Of a stretch of 64,000 nucleotides of DNA, positions 1 to 8,860 are shown piece by piece (position 1 is the stretch's first letter; every line of letters starts with the position of its first letter). The DNA lies in assembly GCA_000688615.1 (NCBI GenBank), contig JHVA01000001.1:2728001-2792000 (forward strand), read 5' to 3'. Both the position numbers and the translations under genes were made by a program. The notes under the pieces were generated by a model. The model saw nothing but the letters and a program-made list of their open reading frames with translations, made no database searches and had not been told where the DNA came from. Source of the DNA: Acidobacteriaceae bacterium KBS 146 (lineage in GTDB: Bacteria; Acidobacteriota; Terriglobia; Terriglobales; Acidobacteriaceae).

Positions 1-87
1 ACGCTAGAAACTCGGGGACGCGGACAGGTCGACGAACTGCTCGGCGCACTCGACTCTGGTGGTTATGTCTACTCGCGGGTCATCTGA
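1..87 (+). CDS. ilvA: C-terminal end of a probable threonine ammonia-lyase (partial)
   Basis: Only the last 28 codons are inside the window; the frame is open from base 1 to a TGA at 85-87. The tail (TLETRGRGQVDELLGALDSG, then GYVYSRVI) has the beta-strand, 'RG..hvdelL.aL...GY' helix and final strand pattern of the ACT-like regulatory domain that ends many biosynthetic threonine dehydratases, which make 2-oxobutanoate for isoleucine synthesis. The family call rests on this short tail alone; another ACT-domain enzyme is possible. The gene is convergent with the serine hydrolase that follows. Confidence 0.5.
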   Translation, partial: TLETRGRGQVDELLGALDSGGYVYSRVI

Positions 88-102
88 GCTGCAGCAGCGA
101 AT

Positions 103-1188
103 CTATGGCGATGGCCACAGGGTTCCTGCATAGACTGGATCCGGGTAGAGGACGGGGAGAATTCTGTCGATGATCGCATGACCGACATCGGAGCCACTGG
201 TAAAGATAACGGCTCCTATTCCCCGTCGCGGCACTAGAAAGACAAAAGTCTTTACATCGCTATCCGCACCCGTATGGTCGAGGATCGTCTCCTCATTAAT
301 CCTGACGATATGCCATCCGAGACCAAAGCCAGTCTCCACCTTGCAGTGGTCAGGACGCTTCGCCGCCTCGCACAAGACGGACTCCTGTTCGGGGCTGGTC
401 AGATTCCGTGTGATCTGCTGACGCTCTTCCGCGATCTCCTCTGTCAGGCCTTCATTGTGCATAACACTGACCGCAAACCGGGCATAGTCCCCCACGGTGG
501 CCCGAAGCAGGTCCGCTGCGGACCACTTCTTCCTTCCGACGGCTTCGACCGGCTTGGCCTGGCGATCCTTCCACCACGATTGCGGGGTGTAGGAAGTGTC
601 ATTCATGCCGATCGGTTGGAAGACGCGCTCCTGAGCGAGCTGCTCCAGGGAGCTTCCAGTCTTCTTTTCCAGGAAATGAGCAAGGTAGTCGAAGCCTTCA
701 CCGGAATACCCGAAGGCTGTGCCCGGCTGCTTCTGGAATTGCAGGACATTCTTTGTCTGATAGCGCCAGTTGGTAAATCCTGTCTGGTGAGAGAGGCAGA
801 GGCGTGGGGTCAGCAGCTTGTTCCAAGGATTGTCGTGGATATCCGCGTCTATCCAGTAGGGCCAGATCGGTTCATCCAGAGACAGCACGCCTGCGGAGGC
901 GAGACGCAGGGCGATCTCTGCAGTGATCGGTTTCGTCAGCGAGGCTACGCTGTAGAGCGTAGACGGGTTTGCTTTCGGACCGCCATCGAACTGCACACCA
1001 TAAAAACCGGTCCATGAAATGCGCCCATTCTCAATGTAGGCAATGCCCACGCCTGTTACGTTGAAGACCTTCAGCCAGATAGGAACGCGTGCATCCAAAC
1101 GCCGTTGGGCGGGGGTCTTGCTGGTCTGAGCAGTAATGGTTCCGACGAAACCGAGCAGAAAGGTTAGAGCGAGAGTTCTCTGGAACAC
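103..1188 (-). CDS. Exported serine hydrolase, beta-lactamase/PBP class C family
   Basis: 361 residues. Residues 1-20 are a Sec signal peptide ending near TITAQ, so the protein should act in the periplasm or outside. The three active-site boxes of the class C beta-lactamase/penicillin-binding esterase family are present: SLTK (83-86, nucleophile Ser83 and Lys86), YSG (161-163) and HTG (305-307, the KTG-equivalent). Family members include D-alanyl-D-alanine peptidases, esterases and beta-lactamases, and the sequence does not say which substrate is used. The ATG is preceded by CGAGGT. The gene stands alone, facing the end of the preceding gene 15 bases away. Confidence 0.85.
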   Translation of the reverse strand: MFQRTLALTFLLGFVGTITAQTSKTPAQRRLDARVPIWLKVFNVTGVGIAYIENGRISWTGFYGVQFDGGPKANPSTLYSVASLTKPITAEIALRLASAGVLSLDEPIWPYWIDADIHDNPWNKLLTPRLCLSHQTGFTNWRYQTKNVLQFQKQPGTAFGYSGEGFDYLAHFLEKKTGSSLEQLAQERVFQPIGMNDTSYTPQSWWKDRQAKPVEAVGRKKWSAADLLRATVGDYARFAVSVMHNEGLTEEIAEERQQITRNLTSPEQESVLCEAAKRPDHCKVETGFGLGWHIVRINEETILDHTGADSDVKTFVFLVPRRGIGAVIFTSGSDVGHAIIDRILPVLYPDPVYAGTLWPSP

Positions 1189-1317
1189 ATCGACCTCGGG
1201 GGGCAGAAGATACGATCTTCAACATCCCTTAGACAAGCGACTGTGAATCCGGTTATGGAGAACCTTAAAATTCTGTCGTGGAGAAGCTTCCCGTAAACGC
1301 AATAGCCTTCGTGCAGG

Positions 1318-1824
1318 CTAGCTCGACGCGAGCGGCTGCATGCCCATAAACAAGTAGTCACCCGGAATATCGGTCTTGTAACCGTGCGGACGAACCAGCG
1401 TGCTCAACTGCGCATAATGACGAATGCTGTGGAAGCATGCGTGAAACAAAACTGTACGGCGGGTCACGCGAAGTTTCCCCCCGCGGCGCGTGACAAAGTC
1501 GATGGACTCCTCCCATTTGGTCTCGCCGCCCAGCACCCCGCGATACATCGCCATCGCACGATCGTGCGTCCCATAGATCGCCTCGACGGAATCAAAAGGG
1601 ATCTCCGCGTACTCCGTCTCGAGCTGACCGGCAATCCTCTGGGCATAGCGCAGCTCTACCGCCACGATATGCTGCAACAGCCCCGCAATACTTGAAGTGC
1701 CGGCGATATCACAGGCCAGCGCCAGAATCTCCGGATTTGCGGCCAGCAGCTTACGCCAGCTCGCACTTGTCGTCTCGTTCCACTTCAGCACCTCAACCGC
1801 GGTCAACACTGGTTCGGTCATCAT
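1318..1824 (-). CDS. DinB-family protein
   Basis: 168 residues from the ATG at 1824. The start is chosen because it overlaps the stop of the upstream VOC gene by one base (TGATG), the usual sign of translational coupling; a longer frame exists but runs back into that gene. Features fit the DinB/YfiT four-helix bundle: an N-terminal helix with LKWNE, a central LLQHIVAVELRYAQRI helix supplying the first metal-binding His, and FHACFHSIRHYAQLSTLVR near the C-terminus, where the HxxxHxxQ-like metal site is expected. DinB proteins are metal-dependent transferases of mostly unknown substrate, often thiol-linked. Pairing with a VOC protein suggests a small stress or detoxification operon, which is inference. 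Confidence 0.75.
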   Translation of the reverse strand: MMTEPVLTAVEVLKWNETTSASWRKLLAANPEILALACDIAGTSSIAGLLQHIVAVELRYAQRIAGQLETEYAEIPFDSVEAIYGTHDRAMAMYRGVLGGETKWEESIDFVTRRGGKLRVTRRTVLFHACFHSIRHYAQLSTLVRPHGYKTDIPGDYLFMGMQPLASS

Positions 1825-2237
1825 CACTTCTCCTCGACGGCAGGTAGCTCCGTGACGGTACGAAGCCGCGTCGGCCATCCAATACGGACCAGCGTTCCAT
1901 CCGGATCGCTCAGCGCAAATTCATACATGCCCCACGGCTTGTCTTCAGGAGCGTCCACCTTGCCCAGAATCTCACCCGCAAACTTCGCAGCCAGCTGATC
2001 GACATCCTCAGCGTAGAGATAGAGTCCGAAGGGATTCTGTCCTGGAACGAGCCATCCCTCGACCGCATTTGTCAGGTGAAGATGGCCGCCTTTACCGTCG
2101 CTCAGAATCCGGTAGCCGTCATCGAAAGAATCAGCAGGCCCATCTGGCCGCTCAAAGCCGAGACGCCTGTAAAACGCCTCAGAAGCATCGAGATCGTTGG
2201 AAGGAAGAATTGCCGTCAGACTGTGTTCGCGGTCCAT
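1824..2237 (-). CDS. VOC-family protein (glyoxalase/bleomycin-resistance fold)
   Basis: 137 residues from the ATG at 2237, preceded by a good GAGGAG site 7 bases upstream; an upstream in-frame extension lacks protein-like character and was not used. Two beta-alpha-beta-beta-beta halves are visible: SLTAILPSNDLDASEAFYRR followed by LGFERPD, and NPFGLYLYAEDVDQLAAKF followed by PWGMYEFALSDPDGTLVRIG. This is the single-chain vicinal-oxygen-chelate layout of bleomycin-resistance and glyoxalase-like proteins. The sequence does not decide between metal-dependent enzyme and binding protein. It is the first gene of a two-gene unit with the DinB gene and lies just downstream of purD on the same strand. 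Confidence 0.8.
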   Translation of the reverse strand: MDREHSLTAILPSNDLDASEAFYRRLGFERPDGPADSFDDGYRILSDGKGGHLHLTNAVEGWLVPGQNPFGLYLYAEDVDQLAAKFAGEILGKVDAPEDKPWGMYEFALSDPDGTLVRIGWPTRLRTVTELPAVEEK

Positions 2238-2265
2238 CAACCTGCTCCTCAATCGACTGGAAAAA

Positions 2266-3534
2266 TCAACTCCGTAACGCCCTGTGGCCGATGTCTCGTC
2301 GATACTGCATTCCATCGAACGAGATCGTCTTGAGCCGCTCATAAATCTTATGGAGCGCATCCCGTAAATCGGCAGACTCTGCTGTCACCGCCAGCACGCG
2401 TCCGCCAGCGGTTACCATCTGGCCATCCTTGGTGGTTGTTCCCGCATGAAAGACGATCACGCCATCCTCACCGTCTCGATCGAGCCCGGTAATGGGCACG
2501 CCCGAGACATACTTGCCCGGATATCCCCCGCTGGCGGCAATCACGGTGGCGCTGGCTCCCGGCTTCAGTCGAATCACGAGTGCATCGGCAGTGCCGTCAA
2601 TCGACGCGTTGAAGAGGTCGAGGATGTCCGTCTCCAGACGCAGCATAATCGCCTCGGTCTCAGGATCGCCCCACCGCGTGTTGAACTCCAGCACCATCGG
2701 ACCGCGTGGGCTCATCATCAAACCGATGAACAGAATTCCCTTGAACGGCGTTCCCTCCGAGGCCATGCCCCCCACGACCTTCTGAGCGACGTTCTGGATG
2801 ATCCAGTGCTGCATGGCCGGAGTCAGCAAACCGTCCGTCGAATAAGCCCCCATACCACCGGTGTTCGGCCCGGTATCGCCCTCACCCACCCGCTTGTGAT
2901 CCTGCGCAGCAGCGATCTGTATGGCCCGCTTACCGTCGCAGAGGGCAAAGAACGAGACCTCCTCGCCGGTCAGGAACTCCTCGACGACCACCTCGGTCTC
3001 TGCCGTGCCCAGCAGCACTCCTGAGAACATCTGGGCTGCCGCCGATTCGGCCTCCAACCGGGTATCGCAGATCACCACGCCCTTTCCTGCGGCAAGACCG
3101 GAAGCCTTCACGACAACGGGCAGGGAAAAGGCCAGCAAAGACTCCCGCACCTGATCGAGGCTCCTGCACAGAGCATGCTCTGCGGTCGGAATGCCATGGC
3201 GCTGCATAAACTCCTTGGCGAAGGCTTTGCTCGACTCCAACTGCGCGGCAGCCTTCCTCGGTCCAAAGACCCGAAACTTCCGGCTCTCCAGCTCATCTAC
3301 CAAGCCAAGCGCCAGTGGAACCTCAGGACCAACGACGGTCAGGTCCGGTTGTTCAATCGCGACCAGATTGACCATGGCGTGCACATTGTTGACGTCTACA
3401 GGAAGACACCGTGCCAGGCTGGCAATCCCGCCGTTCCCGGGAGCGGCAACGATCTCGGTCACCGACGACGATTTCTTCAGCGCCCACACCAGGGCATGCT
3501 CACGCCCTCCACCACCGATAACCAGAACCTTCAT
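2266..3534 (-). CDS. purD: Phosphoribosylamine-glycine ligase
   Basis: 422 residues, close to the usual ~430. It catalyses step two of de novo purine synthesis, joining glycine to 5-phosphoribosylamine with ATP. The start at 3534 gives the classical N-terminus MKVLVIGGGGREHALVWAL. The ATP-grasp part contains VVKASGLAAGKGVVICD and the glycine-rich GPNTGGMGAYS loop, followed by the metal-binding segment VLEFNTRWGDPETEA. The C-terminal domain ends in YRRDIGHRAL, as in other PurD proteins. It is separated from other pur genes and is followed 28 bases downstream by the VOC/DinB unit, possibly cotranscribed. Confidence 0.97.
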   Translation of the reverse strand: MKVLVIGGGGREHALVWALKKSSSVTEIVAAPGNGGIASLARCLPVDVNNVHAMVNLVAIEQPDLTVVGPEVPLALGLVDELESRKFRVFGPRKAAAQLESSKAFAKEFMQRHGIPTAEHALCRSLDQVRESLLAFSLPVVVKASGLAAGKGVVICDTRLEAESAAAQMFSGVLLGTAETEVVVEEFLTGEEVSFFALCDGKRAIQIAAAQDHKRVGEGDTGPNTGGMGAYSTDGLLTPAMQHWIIQNVAQKVVGGMASEGTPFKGILFIGLMMSPRGPMVLEFNTRWGDPETEAIMLRLETDILDLFNASIDGTADALVIRLKPGASATVIAASGGYPGKYVSGVPITGLDRDGEDGVIVFHAGTTTKDGQMVTAGGRVLAVTAESADLRDALHKIYERLKTISFDGMQYRRDIGHRALRS

Positions 3535-3659
3535 CTCGTTTTGCAATGCTCCCCAGACTTTGTTGGCAACTTCGAGCCTAGGCATCGCGAAACGTGAAGT
3601 CAAACCGGTCAGATAAACCAGAGAAATTAGGCTTGCAGCGATAAGGCCTCAAGAAACGA

Positions 3660-3686
3660 AAGGAGCTGCAATCGCTGCAGCTCCTT
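3660..3686 (-). terminator. Hairpin terminator after the YXWGXW protein gene
   Basis: An 11-bp perfect stem (3660-3670 with 3676-3686, containing GGAGCTGCA/TGCAGCTCC) with a 5-base loop lies 9 bases past the stop codon of the minus-strand gene. Read on the minus strand it is followed by the T-rich run TCGTTTC. It probably terminates the surface-protein transcript before purD. Confidence 0.6.
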
Positions 3687-3694
3687 CTCTTCAT

Positions 3695-5362
3695 TTATCT
3701 TCCGTCGTGACCACCGCCATGACCACCGCCTCCCTGGAAGCCGCCTCCATGCGGTTGGGGAGCAGAATGAGGCATTGGTTGCGGAGCCGGCCTGGACTCC
3801 GGCATAGGCCTGGGCGCTTGTTGCGGCATCGGACGTGGCGCTTGTTGCGGCATCGGACGCGGTGCTTGCTGTGGCATCGGACGTGGTGCTTGCTGTGGCG
3901 TAGGTCTCGGAGCCGGCTGCGAGTAAGGCTGTGGGCGCTCCATCGGAGCCGGACGAACCTGCTGCGGTGCTGGCTGCGAATTCGGCCTCGGCTCCGCGGA
4001 GGGACGAGTGGGCTGGACCGGGCGCACATTCGGCTCGCCCGGACGGTACTCGGGCCGGGTCTGAGGCTGCACCGGTCGCACCTGCGGTTGCGTCGGCCTC
4101 ACATTCGGCTCGGGCCGCGCGGGCTGGACGGAAGGCCGCCCCGGCTCTGCCGGACGAACCTCGGGACGAGTGGGCTGGACCTGCGGCTGTCCCGGACGGA
4201 CCTGGGGCTGAGCGGGCTGGCCTGGGCGAACCTGCTGAGTCATAGGTCGCGGCTGTCCCGTGTGAGCCTGCGGCTGCGCCATCACCGGACGTGCCACCGG
4301 ACGCTGCACATCCCGATCGGCCTGCACCGGCTGGGCGGCCGCAAAGGTCGCTGGCCGGCCTCGGTTGGCGTTGTAGAACTGCTGACGGTTCTGCTCCGCC
4401 TGCTGCCGCACATGCATCTGCGTAGTCATCGGTGCCAGACGAGGTTCACGCCTTGCCGCAATCTCCGCAGGCCGAGGCTGCACTTGGACACCGCGCCCGC
4501 CGTTATATGAGATTCGCGTGTTATTGATATACGTCCGATTGATGACCATCGGCCGGCTGTAAACGTTGGTAATCCTGGTGACATTGATACGCGTCACATT
4601 GCGGTTGTAGAAGAAGTGGTTTCCTCTCCAGTAACCACCGTAGAAGCCATAACCGGGATATCCCCAGCCATAGTTGATTCCCCCGTAAAACCCGATGTAC
4701 CGGCCCCAGTAGCCATGGTGGAAACGATAGCGGCCGCCATAAAAGCCCCAGTATCCGGGGGTCCACAGCGCGCCCGGCCAGGGAGCCGCTACCCATATTC
4801 CCGGAACCCAGTAGTAGCCCACTGGCGCATAGGCCCAGTAGCCCGGGGTCCAGATGTAATCCGGATCCGGAGCCGGAGGCTGATCGTACTCCGGCAGCGC
4901 CGGTGGAGGCTGGTCTGCCTCCAGCTCCTCGTAGTTGGCCTCGTCCTGATCGGGATTGTCCTGTGATTCATAGTTGCCCTGAGGCTGCTGCTGGTTGTCA
5001 TACACCTGCGTCTGATCCTGCTGCTGATCGGGCGGAGGAGCACCCTGCTGCGCTCCGGTCTGCTGGTACTCCTGCGCTCGCTGAACGCTCTCGTTCTGCA
5101 TCCCCGAATTCTGCGGAGCCGGCTGCTGCTGCGTTGTCGGGGCACCGGGCTGCCGCGCAGCCTGATCCTCGTTATTCCCACTGGGGGGAGCCATGTTCGC
5201 GTCGGCAGGGTCTGGCCCCTGGTCCGCTACCGTTCCCGCGGCCTGTGCAGAAGAACGGCAGCCCAGAAACACTGCGCCTCCACAAAATACAACGCCTAAA
5301 AGAGTGACCGTAAAGTGTCTCGAAAAGAAGGCCCAGATTCGCTTTTTCTCTCGTCCGTTCAT
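3695..5362 (-). CDS. YXWGXW-type Pro/Gln-rich envelope protein
   Basis: 555 residues. A basic start is followed by one hydrophobic segment (about residues 16-34, ending FLGCRSSAQA), which could be a signal peptide, a poor lipobox (FLGC) or a signal anchor. Residues 45-165 are Gln/Pro/Asp-rich and probably disordered. Residues about 165-260 carry repeated aromatic YW.PGYW/GYWGRY motifs of the YXWGXW repeat family (WTPGYWAYAP, YYWVPGIW, LWTPGYWGFYGG). Residues from about 330 on are Pro/Arg/Gln-rich and end in tandem PRPMPQQA octapeptides and a Gly/His tail (HGGGHDGR). Function of the family is unknown; location at the cell surface is inferred. The downstream hairpin suggests a single-gene transcript. 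Confidence 0.8.
   Translation of the reverse strand: MNGREKKRIWAFFSRHFTVTLLGVVFCGGAVFLGCRSSAQAAGTVADQGPDPADANMAPPSGNNEDQAARQPGAPTTQQQPAPQNSGMQNESVQRAQEYQQTGAQQGAPPPDQQQDQTQVYDNQQQPQGNYESQDNPDQDEANYEELEADQPPPALPEYDQPPAPDPDYIWTPGYWAYAPVGYYWVPGIWVAAPWPGALWTPGYWGFYGGRYRFHHGYWGRYIGFYGGINYGWGYPGYGFYGGYWRGNHFFYNRNVTRINVTRITNVYSRPMVINRTYINNTRISYNGGRGVQVQPRPAEIAARREPRLAPMTTQMHVRQQAEQNRQQFYNANRGRPATFAAAQPVQADRDVQRPVARPVMAQPQAHTGQPRPMTQQVRPGQPAQPQVRPGQPQVQPTRPEVRPAEPGRPSVQPARPEPNVRPTQPQVRPVQPQTRPEYRPGEPNVRPVQPTRPSAEPRPNSQPAPQQVRPAPMERPQPYSQPAPRPTPQQAPRPMPQQAPRPMPQQAPRPMPQQAPRPMPESRPAPQPMPHSAPQPHGGGFQGGGGHGGGHDGR
3797..3905 (-). repeat. 24-bp tandem repeats encoding PRPMPQQA octapeptides
   Basis: About four and a half head-to-tail 24-base units (core GGCATCGGACGTGGCGCTTG on the plus strand) encode PRPMPQQA near the C-terminus of the YXWGXW protein. 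Units differ by only one to three bases, mostly silent, which points to recent slippage or recombination. Confidence 0.75.
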
Positions 5363-5755
5363 TGTCCTATGCGGCTCCTAACACCTATGAACACCGATTC
5401 AGTGAATCAGATGCGCGTTTCAGGGCGAAACCTGGTCCTCCGCTCCCCCGAAATATCTATTTGTGCGATCCACCCGGACATCCTTTCGCAAGCAAATGCA
5501 TCGCGGTTCGGTCTTCTCGACGACCAGCAGTTGAGAGACTCCAGGGCTGGTCGTAGAATGGACGCGATGACAAGACGTCGCCCAATCCTGAAGCGTTTCC
5601 GTCACGGCCGTCCCGATCGCGGACGATGAATTTGTACTGAATTCCGGCTCTTCCCCAATTTTTGATACGCTTTCCCCGTCGGACCGGGGCTGTTTCGTCA
5701 GCCTCAGGCCTCCCAACCCGCGCGCGCGGCGCGCTCCCTCGGAGATAACAAAGAG
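5363..5755. other. 393-base divergent intergenic region upstream of aconitase
   Basis: No convincing gene. It separates the minus-strand YXWGXW gene from plus-strand acnA and must hold both promoters. A short hairpin CCCCG/CGGGG with a 6-base loop lies at 5674-5689. A run of alternating C and G at 5717-5734 sits just upstream of the acnA ribosome-binding site. No confident -35/-10 pair was found. Confidence 0.6.
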
Positions 5756-8665
5756 ATGTCCAGCTCACCCAATAATCCAGATAGCTTCAAAAGCAAAGCC
5801 AAGCTCCAGTCCGGTTCGAAGAACTTCACCATCTTCCGCCTCGATGCTCTCAAGTCCTCGGGCGTCGATCTCGCCCGCCTTCCCTTCTCGCTCCGCATCC
5901 TGCTTGAGAACCTCCTGCGCCACGAGGACGGCCGCACCGTCACCGCCGACGACATTAAGTTCCTCGCCAACTGGGATCCCAAGGCGGAACCCTCGCGCGA
6001 GATCGCCTACATGCCCGCGCGCGTCCTCATGCAGGACTTCACCGGCGTCCCCGCCATCGTCGATCTCGCCGCCATGCGCGACGCTATGAGCGCGCTCGGC
6101 GGCGATCCCGAGCGCATCAACCCGCTGCAGCCGGCTGAGCTCGTCATCGACCACTCCGTCCAGGTCGATCAGTTCGGAACCTCAGGCTCCTACGACATCA
6201 ACGCCGCGCTCGAGTTCCAGCGCAACCGCGAGCGCTACGCCTTCCTCAAGTGGGGACAGACCGCCTTCCGCAACTTCTCCGCCGTTCCTCCCGGTATGGG
6301 CATCTGCCACCAGGTCAACCTGGAGCACCTCGCCCGCGTCGTCTTCACCACTACGCCCGAGAGCAGCCTCGATGCCGTAGCCACCGAAGGCGGCAAAGCC
6401 ACGGTGGAGCAGACCTACGCTCTCGCGTACCCCGACACTCTCGTCGGAACCGACTCCCACACCACCATGATCAACGGTCTCGGCGTCCTCGGCTGGGGCG
6501 TCGGAGGCATCGAGGCAGAGGCCGCCATGCTCGGCCAGCCCGTCTCCATGTTGGTCCCGCAGGTCGTCGGCTTCAAGCTGACCGGCAAGCTCAAGGAAGG
6601 CACCACCGCCACCGACCTCGTCCTCACCGTCACCGAGATGCTCCGCAAGCTCGGCGTCGTCGGCAAGTTCGTCGAGTTCTACGGCCCCGGCGTCTCCGAG
6701 CTTCCGCTCGCCGACCGCGCCACCATCGCCAACATGGCACCTGAGTATGGCGCCACCTGCGGCATCTTCCCGGTCGACGCCGAGACTCTTCGCTACCTCC
6801 GCCTCACCGGCCGCAGCGAAGATCAGATCGCGCTCGTCGAGGCCTACTACCGCGAACAGGGCATGTTCCACACCGCCGACGCCGCCGAGGCTCAGTACTC
6901 CGCGACCATTGCTCTCGACCTCTCCACCGTCGAGCCCTCCGTAGCCGGTCCCAAGCGCCCGCAGGACCGTGTCCTTCTCTCGCAGGCCGGACCCAGCTTC
7001 AAGCAGCAGCTTCCCGCGCTGCTTGGCCCCAACGCCAATCGAAACGAGGTTCGCCAGATGCTGCGCTGGGAAGGAGAGGGCGGCCATGCCTCGCTCGGCG
7101 GTGATCTCGCCAGCAGTGTCGGCGCTCCGGAGGCTGGTTCCGCCGGTGCCGCGGTTGCGACCATTGAAGCCCCGGCCGTTTCCATTCAGGACCGCTACGG
7201 CATCAATCCCGAGCCCTACCTCGACCACGGCTCCATCGTGATCGCAGCTATCACGTCCTGCACCAACACCTCTAACCCCTACGTCATGCTCGCCGCCGGC
7301 CTGCTGGCCAAAAAGGCTGTCGAGAAGGGCCTGAGCACGCCGCCCTGGGTCAAGACATCCCTCGCTCCCGGCTCGCGCGTCGTCACCGACTACTACGTCA
7401 AGGCCGGCCTCATGCCCTACCTCGACAAACTGGGCTTCCAGACCGTCGGCTACGGCTGCACCACCTGCATCGGAAACTCCGGCCCGCTGCCCACCGACGT
7501 CTCCAAGGCCATCGAGGATCATGGCCTGGTCGCCGTCTCCGTGCTCTCCGGAAACCGCAACTTCGAGGGCCGCATCTCTCCCGACGTCCGCGCCAACTAC
7601 CTGATGAGCCCACCGCTCGTCGTCGCCTACGCCCTCGCCGGTCACATCTCGCACAACTTCGAGACGGACTCGCTCGGCAAGGGCAAAGACGGCAAGCCCG
7701 TCTATCTCCGCGACATCTGGCCCACCCAGCAGGAGGTCGCTGACGCTGTCGCCTCCTCCATCGACTCCCACATGTTCGAGGAAGAGTACAGCCGCGTCAC
7801 CGAGGGCGATCAGAACTGGCGCGGCCTCAAATTCCCCGAGGGCAAGACCTACGGCTGGGAGCCTGACTCCACCTACATCCGCAAGGCTCCCTACTTCGAC
7901 GGCATGAAGGCCCAGCCCGACGCCGTTGAGGATATCCACAGTGCGCGCGTCCTCGCCGTACTCGGCGACTCCGTCACCACCGACCACATCTCGCCCGCAG
8001 GCTCCATCAAGCTCAACGGTCCCGCAGGCAAGTACCTCACCGACCACGGCGTCAGGCCCGCGGATTTCAACTCCTACGGCTCCCGCCGCGGCAACCACGA
8101 GGTCATGGTGCGCGGAACCTTCGCCAACGTTCGTCTGCGCAACAAACTCGCCCCAGGAACCGAGGGCGGCGTCACCCGGCTGCTTCCGGACGACATCCCG
8201 ATGTCGATCTACGACGCTTCGGTCGCCTACGCCCAGCGCAATACTCCGCTCGCCATCCTCGCCGGTAAGGAGTACGGCTCCGGCTCCTCGCGTGACTGGG
8301 CGGCCAAGGGACCCCGTCTGCTTGGCATCCGCTTCGTCGTCGCCGAAAGCTACGAGCGCATCCACCGCTCCAACCTGGTCGGCATGGGAATCCTCCCGCT
8401 CCAGTTCCTGCCCGGCCAGAACGTCGAATCCCTCCTTCTCACCGGAGAAGAGGTCTTCCGCGTGGGTGAACCCGGCGAGCTGAAGGCCATGCTCGACTCC
8501 AAGTTCGCCAACGGCAAGATCATCAGCGTCTTTGCAGAGGACGATCTCGGCAAGACCAAAGAGTTCTCCGCCACCGTCCGCATCGACACCCCGCAGGAGA
8601 TCCTCTACTACCAGAACGGCGGAATCCTGCAGTACGTCCTCCGCCAGCTCGCAGCAAAGAACTAA
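5756..8665 (+). CDS. acnA: Aconitate hydratase A
   Basis: 969 residues, cytoplasmic; interconverts citrate and isocitrate in the TCA cycle. The [4Fe-4S] ligands are visible as ITSCTNTSNP (Cys502) and GCTTCIGNSG (Cys568 and Cys571). Other signatures are DSHTTMINGLGVLGWGVGG and the substrate-binding GKEYGSGSSRDWAAKGPRLL in the swivelling C-terminal domain. It is roughly 70 residues longer than the typical ~890-900; the extra sequence is an Ala/Gly/Pro-rich insert between about residues 415 and 485, just before the first cluster cysteine. GGAGATAACAAAGAG precedes the ATG. Codon bias is extreme (C-ending codons), as expected for a highly expressed gene. A terminator follows. Confidence 0.97.
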   Translation: MSSSPNNPDSFKSKAKLQSGSKNFTIFRLDALKSSGVDLARLPFSLRILLENLLRHEDGRTVTADDIKFLANWDPKAEPSREIAYMPARVLMQDFTGVPAIVDLAAMRDAMSALGGDPERINPLQPAELVIDHSVQVDQFGTSGSYDINAALEFQRNRERYAFLKWGQTAFRNFSAVPPGMGICHQVNLEHLARVVFTTTPESSLDAVATEGGKATVEQTYALAYPDTLVGTDSHTTMINGLGVLGWGVGGIEAEAAMLGQPVSMLVPQVVGFKLTGKLKEGTTATDLVLTVTEMLRKLGVVGKFVEFYGPGVSELPLADRATIANMAPEYGATCGIFPVDAETLRYLRLTGRSEDQIALVEAYYREQGMFHTADAAEAQYSATIALDLSTVEPSVAGPKRPQDRVLLSQAGPSFKQQLPALLGPNANRNEVRQMLRWEGEGGHASLGGDLASSVGAPEAGSAGAAVATIEAPAVSIQDRYGINPEPYLDHGSIVIAAITSCTNTSNPYVMLAAGLLAKKAVEKGLSTPPWVKTSLAPGSRVVTDYYVKAGLMPYLDKLGFQTVGYGCTTCIGNSGPLPTDVSKAIEDHGLVAVSVLSGNRNFEGRISPDVRANYLMSPPLVVAYALAGHISHNFETDSLGKGKDGKPVYLRDIWPTQQEVADAVASSIDSHMFEEEYSRVTEGDQNWRGLKFPEGKTYGWEPDSTYIRKAPYFDGMKAQPDAVEDIHSARVLAVLGDSVTTDHISPAGSIKLNGPAGKYLTDHGVRPADFNSYGSRRGNHEVMVRGTFANVRLRNKLAPGTEGGVTRLLPDDIPMSIYDASVAYAQRNTPLAILAGKEYGSGSSRDWAAKGPRLLGIRFVVAESYERIHRSNLVGMGILPLQFLPGQNVESLLLTGEEVFRVGEPGELKAMLDSKFANGKIISVFAEDDLGKTKEFSATVRIDTPQEILYYQNGGILQYVLRQLAAKN

Positions 8666-8685
8666 CCTGCGCTTCACTGCACGAT

Positions 8686-8720
8686 GGAAAAGCCCCGGAA
8701 TCGAACCGGGGCTTTTCTCT
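8686..8720 (+). terminator. Rho-independent terminator of acnA
   Basis: AAAAGCCCCGG (8688-8698) pairs perfectly with CCGGGGCTTTT (8706-8716) across a 7-base loop, ending in a T run, 22 bases past the acnA stop. Confidence 0.9.
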
Positions 8721-8860
8721 TCTCACCATCAACAACGGCCCGGGCCATTCGAACGAAGCTCGAACCCTCCCGCCCAGGAGCCAATGGGCCAAAGAGCCCG
8801 TTGCGGTAAGATTCCCCATACCCGCGCAGACCAGCGAAACCGCAGCAAGGGAGCTTCCCC

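Noticed and set aside
3707..4510. A 267-codon plus-strand frame opposite the Pro-rich C-terminus of the YXWGXW protein
   Set aside because: The repeated Arg/Leu/His composition is simply the complement of the PRPMPQQA and PVRP repeats.
6182..8677. An 831-codon open frame antisense to aconitase
   Set aside because: It mirrors a strongly biased GC-rich gene with C in third positions, which keeps the opposite strand free of stops. The product is Val/Gly/Asp-rich with no domain, and acnA on the other strand is unmistakable.
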